From NCBI RefSeq assembly GCF_019222765.1, contig NZ_CP078145.1, forward strand, positions 5,642,001 through 5,706,000: a stretch of DNA of 64,000 nt. The letters are read 5' to 3'. The DNA comes from Nocardia iowensis (GTDB taxonomy: Bacteria > Actinomycetota > Actinomycetes > Mycobacteriales > Mycobacteriaceae). Of this stretch, positions 55,797 to 64,000 are shown one piece after another. The notes beneath the pieces were generated by a model. That model saw only the letters and a program-made list of their open reading frames with translations. It searched no databases and had not been told where the DNA came from. The first letter of the stretch is position 1, and every line of letters begins with the position of its first letter. Both the position numbers and the translations under genes were made by a program.

Positions 55797-56522
55797 GTGA
55801 GCAGCGAAGTGCAGGGGCGGCAGTTCGACAACAGCAAGCGAGGGTGGCGGCTCGGGGTGCCGCGAGGAGTCCTACGGGCGGTCGGCGTGGCGGCGGTTGC
55901 CGCGGCGCTGGCGGCGTTCGCGACCGGTGGTGTTTCGGCCAATTCGTGGAGTGTGCGCGCACAGGCGCCCGCGCAGTGCAACGCACCGGCGGGCGCACCG
56001 GCCTCCCGCACCGACTATCCGGCACCTGCCCAGGTGACCCAGCCCGGTGCCACGTACACCGCCACACTCGAAACCACCTGTGGGGCAATCCAAATCGCCC
56101 TCGAACCGAAGGCGCCGCAGACGGTCAACTCGTTCGCCTTCTTGTCCGGCGAGCGCTACTTCGACCACACCAAGTGCCACCGGATCACCACCGACGGCAT
56201 CTTCGTCCTGCAATGCGGTGACCCCACCGCCACCGGCATGGGCGGTCCCGGCTACCAGATCCCGGACGAGAACCTGGCCGGCGCCACCTACCCGGCGGGC
56301 ACCGTCGCGATGGCGAACGCTGGCCCGAACACCAACGGCAGCCAGTTCTTCCTCGTCTACAAGGACAGCCCGCTGCCCCCGAGCTACACCCCGTTCGGCC
56401 GCATCGCGGCGGGCATGGACGTCCTCGAGTCCATCGCCGCCGCGGGCACGCAGGACGGCAGCCCCGACGGCGCTCCCCGAAACGACGTAGTCATCAACTC
56501 GGCAACCACCGTCCAGAACTAA
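55797..56522 (+). CDS. Membrane-anchored or secreted cyclophilin-type peptidyl-prolyl isomerase
   Basis: This 241-residue protein has a basic N-terminus followed by a hydrophobic segment (VGVAAVAAALAAFATGGVSA) that is a signal anchor or signal peptide. The cyclophilin domain has HRITTDGIFVLQCGDPTATG and NTNGSQFFLVY, keeping the core His-Arg and Gln-Phe-Phe residues. It likely assists folding of exported proteins. The start is GTG at 55797 with AGGAG 11 nt upstream. Confidence 0.92.
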   Translation: MSSEVQGRQFDNSKRGWRLGVPRGVLRAVGVAAVAAALAAFATGGVSANSWSVRAQAPAQCNAPAGAPASRTDYPAPAQVTQPGATYTATLETTCGAIQIALEPKAPQTVNSFAFLSGERYFDHTKCHRITTDGIFVLQCGDPTATGMGGPGYQIPDENLAGATYPAGTVAMANAGPNTNGSQFFLVYKDSPLPPSYTPFGRIAAGMDVLESIAAAGTQDGSPDGAPRNDVVINSATTVQN

Positions 56523-56534
56523 CCCTTTCCCACC

Positions 56535-56565
56535 CCGATGGCGGCGTCCTCGACGCCGCCATCGG
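56535..56565. terminator. Perfect bidirectional hairpin terminator
   Basis: A 14-bp perfect stem (CCGATGGCGGCGTC and its complement) with a 3-nt loop lies 12 bp after the cyclophilin stop and 47 bp before the end of the convergent hydrolase gene. Confidence 0.85.
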
Positions 56566-56612
56566 TCTACCCAGACGTCGAGAGTCGCCCGCCGTGGTGT
56601 GCCACTCGTCGC

Positions 56613-58562
56613 CTACTTGTGCGGGGTGAGCTCGAACGAGGTGGCGCCGTTGTCCCCGGCGGGAATGATGGGGACGGTTACCGAGGAGGGGTGTTCGGGG
56701 TCCTTGTAGATGGACTGGGTGGCTGTTTCGGTGCGGGTGCTCTCGCCGAAGGGTTCGCCGGTGTTGGGGTTCGGGGCGTATTGCGGATAGTCGCTGCTGG
56801 ACAGGGCGATTCGGATGCGGTCGCCCGCCTTGAACTGGTAGCTGGTGGGCCAGATCTTGATGGTGAACTGGTAGGGCTGGCCAGGCACGATCGGGGTGGG
56901 GTTGGTGAGCGAGTCGCGGAACGCGGCGCGCAGGATGCCGTTATTGAGGTTGATCGCCGAACCGTCGGGGGCGAGCACTTCCAGGCGTGCGACGAAGTCG
57001 GTGTCGACGGCCGTCGAGGCGGCCCACAGCTGCACCGTGATCGGGCCGGTGAGTTCGGTGTCGGTGCCGAGCGGTTCGGTGTCGTAGGTGAGTACGTCCG
57101 TGCGCTGTTCCACCGCGGCCTGATCGAACGGTCCCTGCGGTCCGGTACCCACACCGCAGCAGGAGTGGCCGCCGACGCTGGGCGCCGGATCGGTGGGGTC
57201 GTAGAGGTAGCGGTCGGGTTCGGCCGGTCCGCTCGGTGCCTGCTCCACCAGCTTGCCGGTGCGGCCCGCGCCGCCGTTCTCGCCGTCGCCGCTGAAATAG
57301 TAAGTCTTCCACTGGGTTTGCGGCAGCGGCCAGCTCGGCGCCGACTTCCACCGGTTGGCGCCCATCACGTAGTAGTCGACCCGCGGCTTACCCGAGACGC
57401 CGTTGTCGACGCCCTTGAGGAAGTGGTCGTACCAGGCCAGCATCAGTTCGTTGATCGGGCTGTTGCCCACCGGGCCGAGCTGATCCAGTTCGGGAGCGAT
57501 CGTCGACGTGGGCCGCCCCCAACCGAGGTGGTCCCATGGGCCGATCACCAGTCGCTGATTCTGCCGCGCTTCCGGCGTCCCGCCCTTGTCGACCATGCCG
57601 GTGAAGTTTTCGATGCCGCCGGCCAGGAACGAGTCGTACCAGCCCTGCATGTCGAGCACCGGTACCTTCACGTTCGGGTAGCGCTCGCGGATGCTCCACT
57701 TCTTCCAGTAGTCGTTGTAGGTCGAGTTGCGGATCCAGTCGAAGTACCACGGCGCGACCGCCGGATTATTCGGCTGCAGCGGCGGAAAGTCCTTGTACGG
57801 ACGGAAATTCATCCACGAGGTGGCGTTCTGCATGGCCGCGCGGATCTGCTCAACGGCGGCGGTGTCGCGGCGGTGCTCGGCCGCGGCGAGCCCGATGGTG
57901 CTCACCGCCCACGGTTCGACGAAGCCGAGGCGGAACTGGCCGCCCTCGTAGGTCCAGCCGTCGTAGTAATCCGATGAGGTGTTGGCCGGGACGATGGTGG
58001 TCAAATGCGGTGGGGTCTCGACCGCGGCGAGCCACTGGGTCGCGCCGATGTACGACGAGCCGTACATGCCCACTTTGCCGTTCGTGCCGGGCAATTGGGC
58101 GGCCCACTCGACGGAGTCGTACCCGTCCTTCAGGTCGTTGTCGAACTCGGTGAACGTCCCGTCCGACTTCCCGATCCCCCGAATGTCTTGAATCACCACC
58201 AGATAGCAGTGCGAGGCGAACCAGTCCGGTGTCTGGTAGCGCGAAGGTTGTACCTGCGCAGCCGATTTGCCGTACTGGGTGCGCATCAGGATGACGGGAA
58301 CGGGATCCCTGGTCTTGGGCCGATACACATCCGCCCGCAGTACCGTTCCGTCCCGCATCGCGCCCGGGACATCGGTCTCTTTCGCGACTTCGCATTTCCC
58401 GCGCCCCTCTTTCGGCGGCCAAGCCCCCACCTGGCCCGGGGCTCCCGGCTGCGTGGTCGACGCGTCATTGGTGTCGGAGCCCGACGTGCATCCGCCGACC
58501 AACACGCCGACGCATACCACTGCGGTGAGCAAGCGACCGATGCCAATACCCTGACCGGACAA
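56613..58562 (-). CDS. CocE/NonD-family hydrolase, lipoprotein
   Basis: This 649-residue protein has a lipoprotein signal with lipobox LVGGC (Cys25), so it is anchored on the outer face of the membrane. The hydrolase has QDIRGIGKSDG and the nucleophile GSSYIG (Ser170), then GPWDHLGWG with the likely His, and a C-terminal jelly-roll domain (ELTGPITVQLWAAS). It is related to the exported hydrolase at 27683, but here the GxSYxG motif is complete. Likely substrates are acyl esters or prolyl peptides. Confidence 0.9.
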   Translation of the reverse strand: MSGQGIGIGRLLTAVVCVGVLVGGCTSGSDTNDASTTQPGAPGQVGAWPPKEGRGKCEVAKETDVPGAMRDGTVLRADVYRPKTRDPVPVILMRTQYGKSAAQVQPSRYQTPDWFASHCYLVVIQDIRGIGKSDGTFTEFDNDLKDGYDSVEWAAQLPGTNGKVGMYGSSYIGATQWLAAVETPPHLTTIVPANTSSDYYDGWTYEGGQFRLGFVEPWAVSTIGLAAAEHRRDTAAVEQIRAAMQNATSWMNFRPYKDFPPLQPNNPAVAPWYFDWIRNSTYNDYWKKWSIRERYPNVKVPVLDMQGWYDSFLAGGIENFTGMVDKGGTPEARQNQRLVIGPWDHLGWGRPTSTIAPELDQLGPVGNSPINELMLAWYDHFLKGVDNGVSGKPRVDYYVMGANRWKSAPSWPLPQTQWKTYYFSGDGENGGAGRTGKLVEQAPSGPAEPDRYLYDPTDPAPSVGGHSCCGVGTGPQGPFDQAAVEQRTDVLTYDTEPLGTDTELTGPITVQLWAASTAVDTDFVARLEVLAPDGSAINLNNGILRAAFRDSLTNPTPIVPGQPYQFTIKIWPTSYQFKAGDRIRIALSSSDYPQYAPNPNTGEPFGESTRTETATQSIYKDPEHPSSVTVPIIPAGDNGATSFELTPHK

Positions 58563-58737
58563 GCTGATACACCTCCCGGAGAGGCGCTACCGGACACTCG
58601 ACGCGTGCCACCCAGCGGTGAGAGAACGCCTCCGTCGAGCCGATGCTATCAAGAACACGAACATACCTCCCATGAATTGCGTCCCGACATCCACTCCGGC
58701 TCGCCCGAATCGCGCCTCTCGATGCCTGCGCCGTCAG

Positions 58738-59178
58738 TCAGTTGGGGCGCTGTCCGTCCAGGAAGTAGACGGCTTCCCAGAGGTGTCCGTCGGGGTCGGT
58801 GAAGTAGCCCGAGTAGATGCCCCAGGGGCGCTCGAGGGGCGGGCGGACGATGGTGGCGCCTGCCTGATGCGCCTGCGCGAGGATACGGTCGACGTCTTCC
58901 CTGGTGTCGACGAAGTAGCCGAGGCTGACGGGGGATCCGGCGATTCGGTCGAGGGGAAGAGCGGCGTCTTTGGCGAGATCGGTGCGCGAGTAGAGCGCTA
59001 GGACGAGACCGTTGTCGAGGGTGAACATTGCGGCAGCACCGCCGGGCGTGTCGCGGTCGCCGACGTGCTCGGTGCCGATGATGCCCGGCGAGGACAAGCC
59101 GAGGCCATCGCTGTAGAAACGGAACGAGCGTTCGAGGTCGCTCACAGCCAGGGTGATCGCGTTGACGTGGGCTTTCAT
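58738..59178 (-). CDS. VOC family (glyoxalase/bleomycin-resistance fold) protein
   Basis: This 146-residue protein has the paired beta-alpha-beta layout: VNAITLAVSDLERSFRFYSDGLGL in the first half and SLGYFVDTREDVDRILAQ followed by FTDPDGHLWEAVYF in the second. His and Glu metal ligands are present. Function cannot be assigned; such proteins include glyoxalases, dioxygenases and resistance proteins. I chose ATG 59178, with GAGGAG upstream; the longer frame from 59226 lacks a site. Confidence 0.87.
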   Translation of the reverse strand: MKAHVNAITLAVSDLERSFRFYSDGLGLSSPGIIGTEHVGDRDTPGGAAAMFTLDNGLVLALYSRTDLAKDAALPLDRIAGSPVSLGYFVDTREDVDRILAQAHQAGATIVRPPLERPWGIYSGYFTDPDGHLWEAVYFLDGQRPN

Positions 59179-59222
59179 ACCTGCACTCCTCTGCTTCGGA
59201 CCGATTGTCTGTGCAGATCTAG

Positions 59223-60011
59223 TCAACTCCTCGCGGCGTCAGGTGGTCTTGAACGAATCGGACAACCGGTCACGCGGCGCGCGACGGTGATGATTTCCGG
59301 GCTGGACTCCGTCAACGGACTGCGATCCCAATCCCCGAACTGCTCTGCGACGACCAGGCCCGCGTCGGCCAGGAAGGTAGCCAGCGCGCCCGCGTCGGGG
59401 AATCGCAATGTCGTGTGACTGACCTCGGCCTCGTCCCAGCTGTCGCTGGTGAAGGTGTGCGTGAACGACACCAGGTCGCCCTCGACCGGCTCCGCGACCC
59501 GGCACACGCATCGCACCACCGCACCCTCCTCGTCCGACACCTCCCCCGAGTACCGCCGATGCCACGTCTCCCATTCCCGCACAGCCGGATTGCGGGTTTC
59601 GAACGCGAAACTACCGGCGTCGGTCAAGGCCGCCGCGATCACCGCCAAGGTGGTCCGCAGTTCATCGTCGCCGACGAGCACTTGGAACGCATGACCGGTC
59701 ATCACCACCAAGTCGAACTGACGGTCCCACCCCCGTATCGCCCCCGCATCCCCGAGCACCCACTCGATGTCGCCCCGTTCCCGCGCCACCTCCAACATCC
59801 CCCGAGCCGGGTCCACCCCACACAACCGACCGCTGTGCCCGTCCACCCGCGCCCGCCGCAGCAACGCCCCCGTCCCACAACCGACATCCAGCACCGACCG
59901 CGCCCCCATCACCAACGGCAGATAGAACGTGAAATCCCCCCGCCCCTCCCACGGACTGAACCTGTCGTACAACGCAGCAAGCCGCACCTCATCGAACACC
60001 CTGTCGACCAT
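59223..60011 (-). CDS. Class I SAM-dependent methyltransferase
   Basis: This 262-residue protein has the SAM-binding motif I (SVLDVGCGTGALL), acidic motif II (CGVDPARGMLEVA) and GDAGAIRGWDRQFDLVVMTGH, typical of small-molecule methyltransferases. The substrate is unknown. It lies 44 bp upstream of the VOC gene on the same strand and may be co-transcribed with it. Confidence 0.9.
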   Translation of the reverse strand: MVDRVFDEVRLAALYDRFSPWEGRGDFTFYLPLVMGARSVLDVGCGTGALLRRARVDGHSGRLCGVDPARGMLEVARERGDIEWVLGDAGAIRGWDRQFDLVVMTGHAFQVLVGDDELRTTLAVIAAALTDAGSFAFETRNPAVREWETWHRRYSGEVSDEEGAVVRCVCRVAEPVEGDLVSFTHTFTSDSWDEAEVSHTTLRFPDAGALATFLADAGLVVAEQFGDWDRSPLTESSPEIITVARRVTGCPIRSRPPDAARS

Positions 60012-60131
60012 GATCGAAGAGTGCCAAAGACCACCCCCTTCCGCGACCCGATTTCCCCCTCACCCCCGCACCCGCCGGATCCCGGCCGGTGCGGGGTGAC
60101 GTAACCGAACGCTAGGACACCCGGTATGCGC

Positions 60132-61652
60132 TCACAGGCGGAGCAGGTTGGGCCAGGTTTGGGACCAGGGGGCGTGGGGTTGGTCGCAGCGCCAGATGGT
60201 GACGTCGCGGGTGGCGCCGGGGAAGCCGAGGCGGGCGTCGGCGCGGCCGATGGGGGTTATCGAGGCGAAGAGGGGGGCGACGTCGGCGGGGTCGTTGCCG
60301 ACCCATAGGACGGTGGTTGCGGAGTCGGGTGGGGTGCCGAAGTAGCCGAAGCCGCGGTTGGGGCTGTAGCTGGCGGGGAGGCCGTAGCGGGTGCGGTAGA
60401 CGTCGAGTGCGCTTGCCTGCCAATAGGAGTCGGTGACGATGACGGTATCGGCACGGGTGGATTCGGGGAGAGACAGGTAGGCGGTGGCGGTCGCGTCGGC
60501 GAGTTCGGGCCAGCCGAACCTGCCGTAGACGGTGAGGGCGAGTCCGGCCTCCACCTCGTCCTTCGGCGGGGCGATGTCCGCCTCGGACTGCCATGGCGTC
60601 GAATACGCGACGACCGCAACGGATACCACGATCAGCGCGATGGTGAGAATTTTGCGCCAGCGCGGTGGATGCTGAGTCCAGCGGACCGCGCCCGCCGCGA
60701 TGATGGCCGCGTAGCACCCGGCGGCGTAGTACGACCTGCCGTCGGTGGCGATGAAGGCAACGGCGAGGAGCAGCGGGACGAGGGCAAGGAATCGCCACGG
60801 ACGCAACGGTTCCCACCGAAACAGCGTTACGATGCCGTAGATCAGCAGCACCCCGCCGAGCACGCCCGCGGCGGCCACGGCGAAGGGCAGCCAGGTGTAG
60901 CGACCCCCGACCGTGGCCTGCTCCTCGGCGATCTGCGCACCGAGCCGTAGTTGCGGCCAATCGTGGGTGGCCTGCCAGACCAGGCTCGGCAGCGTCACGA
61001 CGACGACCAGCACCGCGCCAAGCCACAGCACGGGACGCCGCAGCAGATCGCGCGGACCGTAGCTCAGCACACCGATCGCGACCGCCATCCAGAAGAACGG
61101 GATCAACCACTTCACCTGCATATCCAGCGCGGTGGCCAGCGACGCCCACAGCAGCAGCGAGTCCTGCCGGGTCCGCACCCAGCGGATGAGCAGCCAGCTG
61201 ATCAGCACCCACAGCGCCGTGTCGATGGTGTTGGTAGCCAACTGGGTTCCCTGCACCAACAGGAACGGCGAGGTGGCGTAAGCGGTGGCGGTCAGCATCT
61301 GCGCGCCGCGTGAACCGCCGAATTCCCTGGCTATCTGCGCGCTGATCAGCACGGCGGCGACCGTGACCAGTGCCGCCGGAATGCGCAGCGCCACCAGCGA
61401 TCCCGGTGCGAGCAGGTCCATCAGTCGGGCGATGGCGGGCACCAGCGGACCCTGATCGGCGTAGCCGAAGGCCAGCCTGCGCCCCGCGGAGATGAAATAC
61501 AGTTCGTCGCCGAAGAACCCGTACCGGCCCAGCGACGCGAGCAGCGCGACGGCGGCGACAACAGCGATCGCGCCTACCCCGGCCAGCGCGAAGGGAGGCA
61601 GCGGATCTCGCGTATCTGCCTGCGGCACAGCGGTTCCCACCATACTAGTCAT
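60132..61652 (-). CDS. Polytopic GT39-like glycosyltransferase (copy 2)
   Basis: This 506-residue paralog of the gene at 43093 shares RYGFFGDELYFISAGRRLAFGYADQGP in the first loop, DMQVKWLIPFFWMAVAI in the middle and the soluble C-terminal part (TVIVTDSYWQASALDVY). It probably transfers a lipid-linked sugar to an envelope acceptor. The ATG at 61652, with AGGTGG 7 nt upstream, overlaps the end of the tetR gene by 8 bp, so it is translationally coupled to it. Confidence 0.85.
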   Translation of the reverse strand: MTSMVGTAVPQADTRDPLPPFALAGVGAIAVVAAVALLASLGRYGFFGDELYFISAGRRLAFGYADQGPLVPAIARLMDLLAPGSLVALRIPAALVTVAAVLISAQIAREFGGSRGAQMLTATAYATSPFLLVQGTQLATNTIDTALWVLISWLLIRWVRTRQDSLLLWASLATALDMQVKWLIPFFWMAVAIGVLSYGPRDLLRRPVLWLGAVLVVVVTLPSLVWQATHDWPQLRLGAQIAEEQATVGGRYTWLPFAVAAAGVLGGVLLIYGIVTLFRWEPLRPWRFLALVPLLLAVAFIATDGRSYYAAGCYAAIIAAGAVRWTQHPPRWRKILTIALIVVSVAVVAYSTPWQSEADIAPPKDEVEAGLALTVYGRFGWPELADATATAYLSLPESTRADTVIVTDSYWQASALDVYRTRYGLPASYSPNRGFGYFGTPPDSATTVLWVGNDPADVAPLFASITPIGRADARLGFPGATRDVTIWRCDQPHAPWSQTWPNLLRL

Positions 61653-62280
61653 CGTTGCCCACCTTCCGGGTCGCCACATCGAACAAGCGGCACACGTGCA
61701 CCGCGTACGCATCCAGGTCGAAGTCTTCGCCGCGGACGGCGCGACCGGCCGCACCGTCGATCGCGTCCCGTATCGACTTGGCCATCAGCTCCGCGTCGAA
61801 CTCACCGAAATCCCCGGCCTGCTGCCCCTCGAGCAGGATCTGGATCAGCGGCTCGATGATCTCCCGTTCCCCGTCGGCCGAGGCGAACCGTGGATGCCCC
61901 TGCGCGTCACGCAGATTCAGCACCACGTCCATCAGCGCCGCGACATAGTTCCGGTTCGCATCGATGAAGCCCAGATTCGATTCGATATAGGCCAGCAACA
62001 TGTTTCGCGGCCCGACCGCCGCGCCGACCTTCGGCCCGATGTATTCCGCCGCCGACACGTACAGCTGAATCACCAGCTGCGTCATCAGGTCGTCCTTGCC
62101 CGCGAAGTGGTAGGAGATGACCCCCTTGGAGATCCCGGCATGCTCGGCGATCCGCGCCAGTGACGCATTGCCGTAGCCGACCTCGGAGATCACTTCCACC
62201 GCGGACGCGATGATCTGGCGACGCCGCGCCTCCTCGATGAACGACCTCGGTTGGCCATCCGAACCATTTTCTGACCGCAT
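61645..62280 (-). CDS. TetR/AcrR family regulator
   Basis: This 211-residue protein has an N-terminal HTH (ASLARIAEHAGISKGVISYHFAGKDDLMTQ) and a helical sensor domain. It is the middle gene of an esterase-tetR-glycosyltransferase operon: 18 bp after the esterase and overlapping the glycosyltransferase. Being encoded within the operon suggests autoregulation. Confidence 0.92.
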   Translation of the reverse strand: MRSENGSDGQPRSFIEEARRRQIIASAVEVISEVGYGNASLARIAEHAGISKGVISYHFAGKDDLMTQLVIQLYVSAAEYIGPKVGAAVGPRNMLLAYIESNLGFIDANRNYVAALMDVVLNLRDAQGHPRFASADGEREIIEPLIQILLEGQQAGDFGEFDAELMAKSIRDAIDGAAGRAVRGEDFDLDAYAVHVCRLFDVATRKVGNDD

Positions 62281-62298
62281 GGCCAGATTTTAGCACGA

Positions 62299-63558
62299 TC
62301 AGCCAGTGAAGTGCGTGGTGCTGCCCTGCTCCCACCCCGGATCGCCATCCTTGATGAACCCGAGCCAGCTGCGGCGCATCTCGTCGACCAGGCCCTGCGG
62401 CCGCTCGCCGCCGAGCATGGGTGCGTGCTGCCACGCCGCCGCGCTACCGAGCAGGAAAGCCAGTTCGAGGCAGTGACACGCACCGAACTCGCTGTGCCCG
62501 GGATGCCAGTCGAACTCGTAGCTCCAGGCATTGCCGCCGTGCTCGATGAGCGACTCGCCCAACTGCCGGGTTGGCGCGCGGAACAACTGCTCCGACACCG
62601 CCTGCATCGCGGTCCAGTCGTCGGAGAAGAACGCTGCCGCCTCGTCCCACGTCGTGCCCAGCAGGATCCGCATACCGTCCCCGCGCCGGCTCACCGTGTC
62701 CACCGGGTCGGCGGCAACTACCCTCCCGTCCCCCACCAGTTGAAAGGGCGGTATCACCCGCGACGGTGCGGCCGCTCGGCTCGCGACAGCCAATTGCGCG
62801 GCCAGCAACGCACCGACCGGCACCTCGCCGAGCTGGTCCGCCTCGATGCCCAACTCCTGCAACAACATCGCGCCGGTCCGCGCCGCCTCATCCGGCGTCG
62901 CGGGCAGCATGCCGAGCGGTGCGCTCTGCAGAATCGCCTGCTGGAACAGTCCGCTGCCCCCCTCACCCGACAAGATCGCCACCAGCGAGATCGCGCCCGC
63001 GGACTGGCCCGCCGCGGTCACCCGGTCCGGGTCACCGCCGAACGCGGCGATGTTGTCCCGCACCCAGGTGAACGCGGCGATCTGGTCGAGCAGACCGAGG
63101 TTGCCGTCGCTCACCCCCGGCAACCGAAGGAACCCGAGCGCACCGAGCCGGTAGTTGACCGTCACCACGACAACGTCACCCTGCGCCGCGAACTCTGCCC
63201 CGTCGTACCAGTCGAGTCGGCCTGCGCCACTGGAGAATCCGCCGCCGTGCAGAAAGACGAGCACCGGATGACCCGCTCCCGGCGGTGCCCACACGTTCAA
63301 CGAGAGGCAATCCTCCGCCTGTGGCACCTCGAACGGCCCCATCACCCGTTCCAGCCGCGACGGCAATTGCGGTGCGGCCGGACCGAATTCGGTGGCGTCG
63401 CGCACATCGTGCCATGGCCGCACCGGCTGCGGTGCGCCGAAGCGCGCAGCCTGCGCGTACGGAATTCCGCGGAAGATGGTCACCGGACCGTCGGCAACGC
63501 CGCGCACCTTGCCCGCAGCGGTCTCTACGATCATCGAACGATTGAGCTCACTGGTCAT
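62299..63558 (-). CDS. Type B carboxylesterase
   Basis: This 419-residue alpha/beta hydrolase has the oxyanion hole HGGG (residues 104-107), the nucleophile elbow GQSAGA (Ser186) and EDCLSLNVW, the type B signature. It lacks a signal peptide, so it is cytosolic. At 419 residues it is shorter than the usual 480-550, with a reduced C-terminal lid region. ATG at 63558. It heads the operon with tetR. Confidence 0.92.
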   Translation of the reverse strand: MTSELNRSMIVETAAGKVRGVADGPVTIFRGIPYAQAARFGAPQPVRPWHDVRDATEFGPAAPQLPSRLERVMGPFEVPQAEDCLSLNVWAPPGAGHPVLVFLHGGGFSSGAGRLDWYDGAEFAAQGDVVVVTVNYRLGALGFLRLPGVSDGNLGLLDQIAAFTWVRDNIAAFGGDPDRVTAAGQSAGAISLVAILSGEGGSGLFQQAILQSAPLGMLPATPDEAARTGAMLLQELGIEADQLGEVPVGALLAAQLAVASRAAAPSRVIPPFQLVGDGRVVAADPVDTVSRRGDGMRILLGTTWDEAAAFFSDDWTAMQAVSEQLFRAPTRQLGESLIEHGGNAWSYEFDWHPGHSEFGACHCLELAFLLGSAAAWQHAPMLGGERPQGLVDEMRRSWLGFIKDGDPGWEQGSTTHFTG

Positions 63559-63626
63559 GCGTTCGAGTCTGCCCCGCCCAGGTCCACCGAGCCACCACGC
63601 GCCGCTCCCCGACCCGTCACAACGGA

Positions 63627-63639
63627 TTCGGTCACCGAA
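63627..63639. promoter_or_regulatory. Palindrome in the divergent esterase upstream region
   Basis: TTCGGT-C-ACCGAA is a perfect 6-1-6 palindrome 69 bp upstream of the esterase ATG and 85 bp before the divergent secreted-protein gene. A TetR-family operator is possible; no direct support. Confidence 0.3.
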
Positions 63640-63724
63640 CTACACCTGCAAGATCCTCCGTTCGGAGGACGCCGCGCCTACCACCGGCCGCCATGCTCAG
63701 GTGATTCCAACCTAGGAGGAGAAC

Positions 63725-64000
63725 ATGATGATGCGCCAACGCGGCATGATCGCGGCCCTCGGCGTCACCCTCGGTGCCGCAGCGGTCACGGTCCTCGGCA
63801 GCACCGGCACCGCAAACGCCCAGGACTGCACCTTCAACCGGCAACTCACCGGTGCGACCGTGACCTGCCCGGCCGACCCCGCCCGCTGGGGCATCGTCGA
63901 CATCACCTGCGTCGGCCCCTACCTCACCTACGGCTTCGGCCCCGGCCTGGGCCCCTACAACCAGTGGGCTTTCGGCAACCTCTCCCAGGGCGTCACCGTC
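63725..64000 (+). CDS. Small secreted protein (C-terminus cut by window edge)
   Basis: Ninety-two residues are visible before the edge. A signal peptide (MIAALGVTLGAAAVTVLGST ... ANA|QD) is followed by a Cys-containing, Gly/Pro/Tyr-rich mature part (CVGPYLTYGFGPGLGPYNQW). AGGAGGAG lies directly before three consecutive ATG codons; the second or third gives better spacing. No family recognised. Confidence 0.75.
   Translation, partial: MMMRQRGMIAALGVTLGAAAVTVLGSTGTANAQDCTFNRQLTGATVTCPADPARWGIVDITCVGPYLTYGFGPGLGPYNQWAFGNLSQGVTV

Overview
The window is high-GC actinobacterial chromosome, most likely Nocardia or a close relative in the mycolic-acid group (inferred from gene content and order). 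No rRNA, tRNA, insertion sequence, integrase or CRISPR array was recognised.

Region 1 (1-15.2 kb) is a conserved housekeeping block in the order known from Mycobacterium: 5'-3' exonuclease, DUF4333 protein, HelY-type helicase, tatC, tatA, pafC, pafB, pafA, prcA, prcB, pup, dop. It holds the whole Pup-proteasome tagging and degradation machinery except the Mpa/ARC ATPase, plus two twin-arginine translocase subunits. A ketopantoate reductase-like gene and two small genes are interleaved. Strong hairpins separate the pup-prcBA operon from pafA and from dop, and dop, pafA and pafB look leaderless.

Region 2 (15.3-24.3 kb) holds a DUF418 membrane protein, a DUF6882 protein, a TetR-controlled oxidation pair (AurF-like diiron oxygenase plus Baeyer-Villiger-type monooxygenase with a DUF4873 tail), a type I glutamine synthetase and a secreted beta-helix protein.

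Region 3 (24.3-35.4 kb) is the most unusual part. A FadD acyl-CoA ligase and a PucR-type regulator are followed by an exported CocE-like hydrolase. A similar 57-bp element lies in front of both the ligase and the hydrolase, and both genes appear to start at TTG. Next come a 441-bp structured non-coding stretch, three tightly coupled stand-alone condensation-domain (PapA-like) proteins and an AraC regulator containing a 24-bp tandem repeat. Together they suggest an acyl-transfer or lipid-decoration locus without an NRPS or PKS in the window.

Region 4 (35.4-45.3 kb) is mixed: a DUF6412-like protein, a second-type YidC/Oxa1 insertase, an SRPBCC gene remnant, two deazaflavin (nitroreductase-fold) proteins, NUDIX, AIM24, ArsC-like, PAP2-diacylglycerol kinase fusion, amidase and a polytopic GT39-like glycosyltransferase.

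Region 5 (45.3-55.7 kb) is an eight-gene minus-strand operon for pyrimidine uptake and reductive catabolism: nitrilase-type beta-ureidopropionase, dihydropyrimidinase, an LLM F420-type oxidoreductase, a four-gene ABC importer and a class III aminotransferase. A divergent MocR-type regulator flanks it. No classical dihydropyrimidine dehydrogenase is present.

Region 6 (55.7-64 kb) holds a membrane-anchored cyclophilin, a CocE-like lipoprotein, VOC and methyltransferase genes, an esterase-TetR-glycosyltransferase operon and the start of a small secreted protein cut by the window edge.
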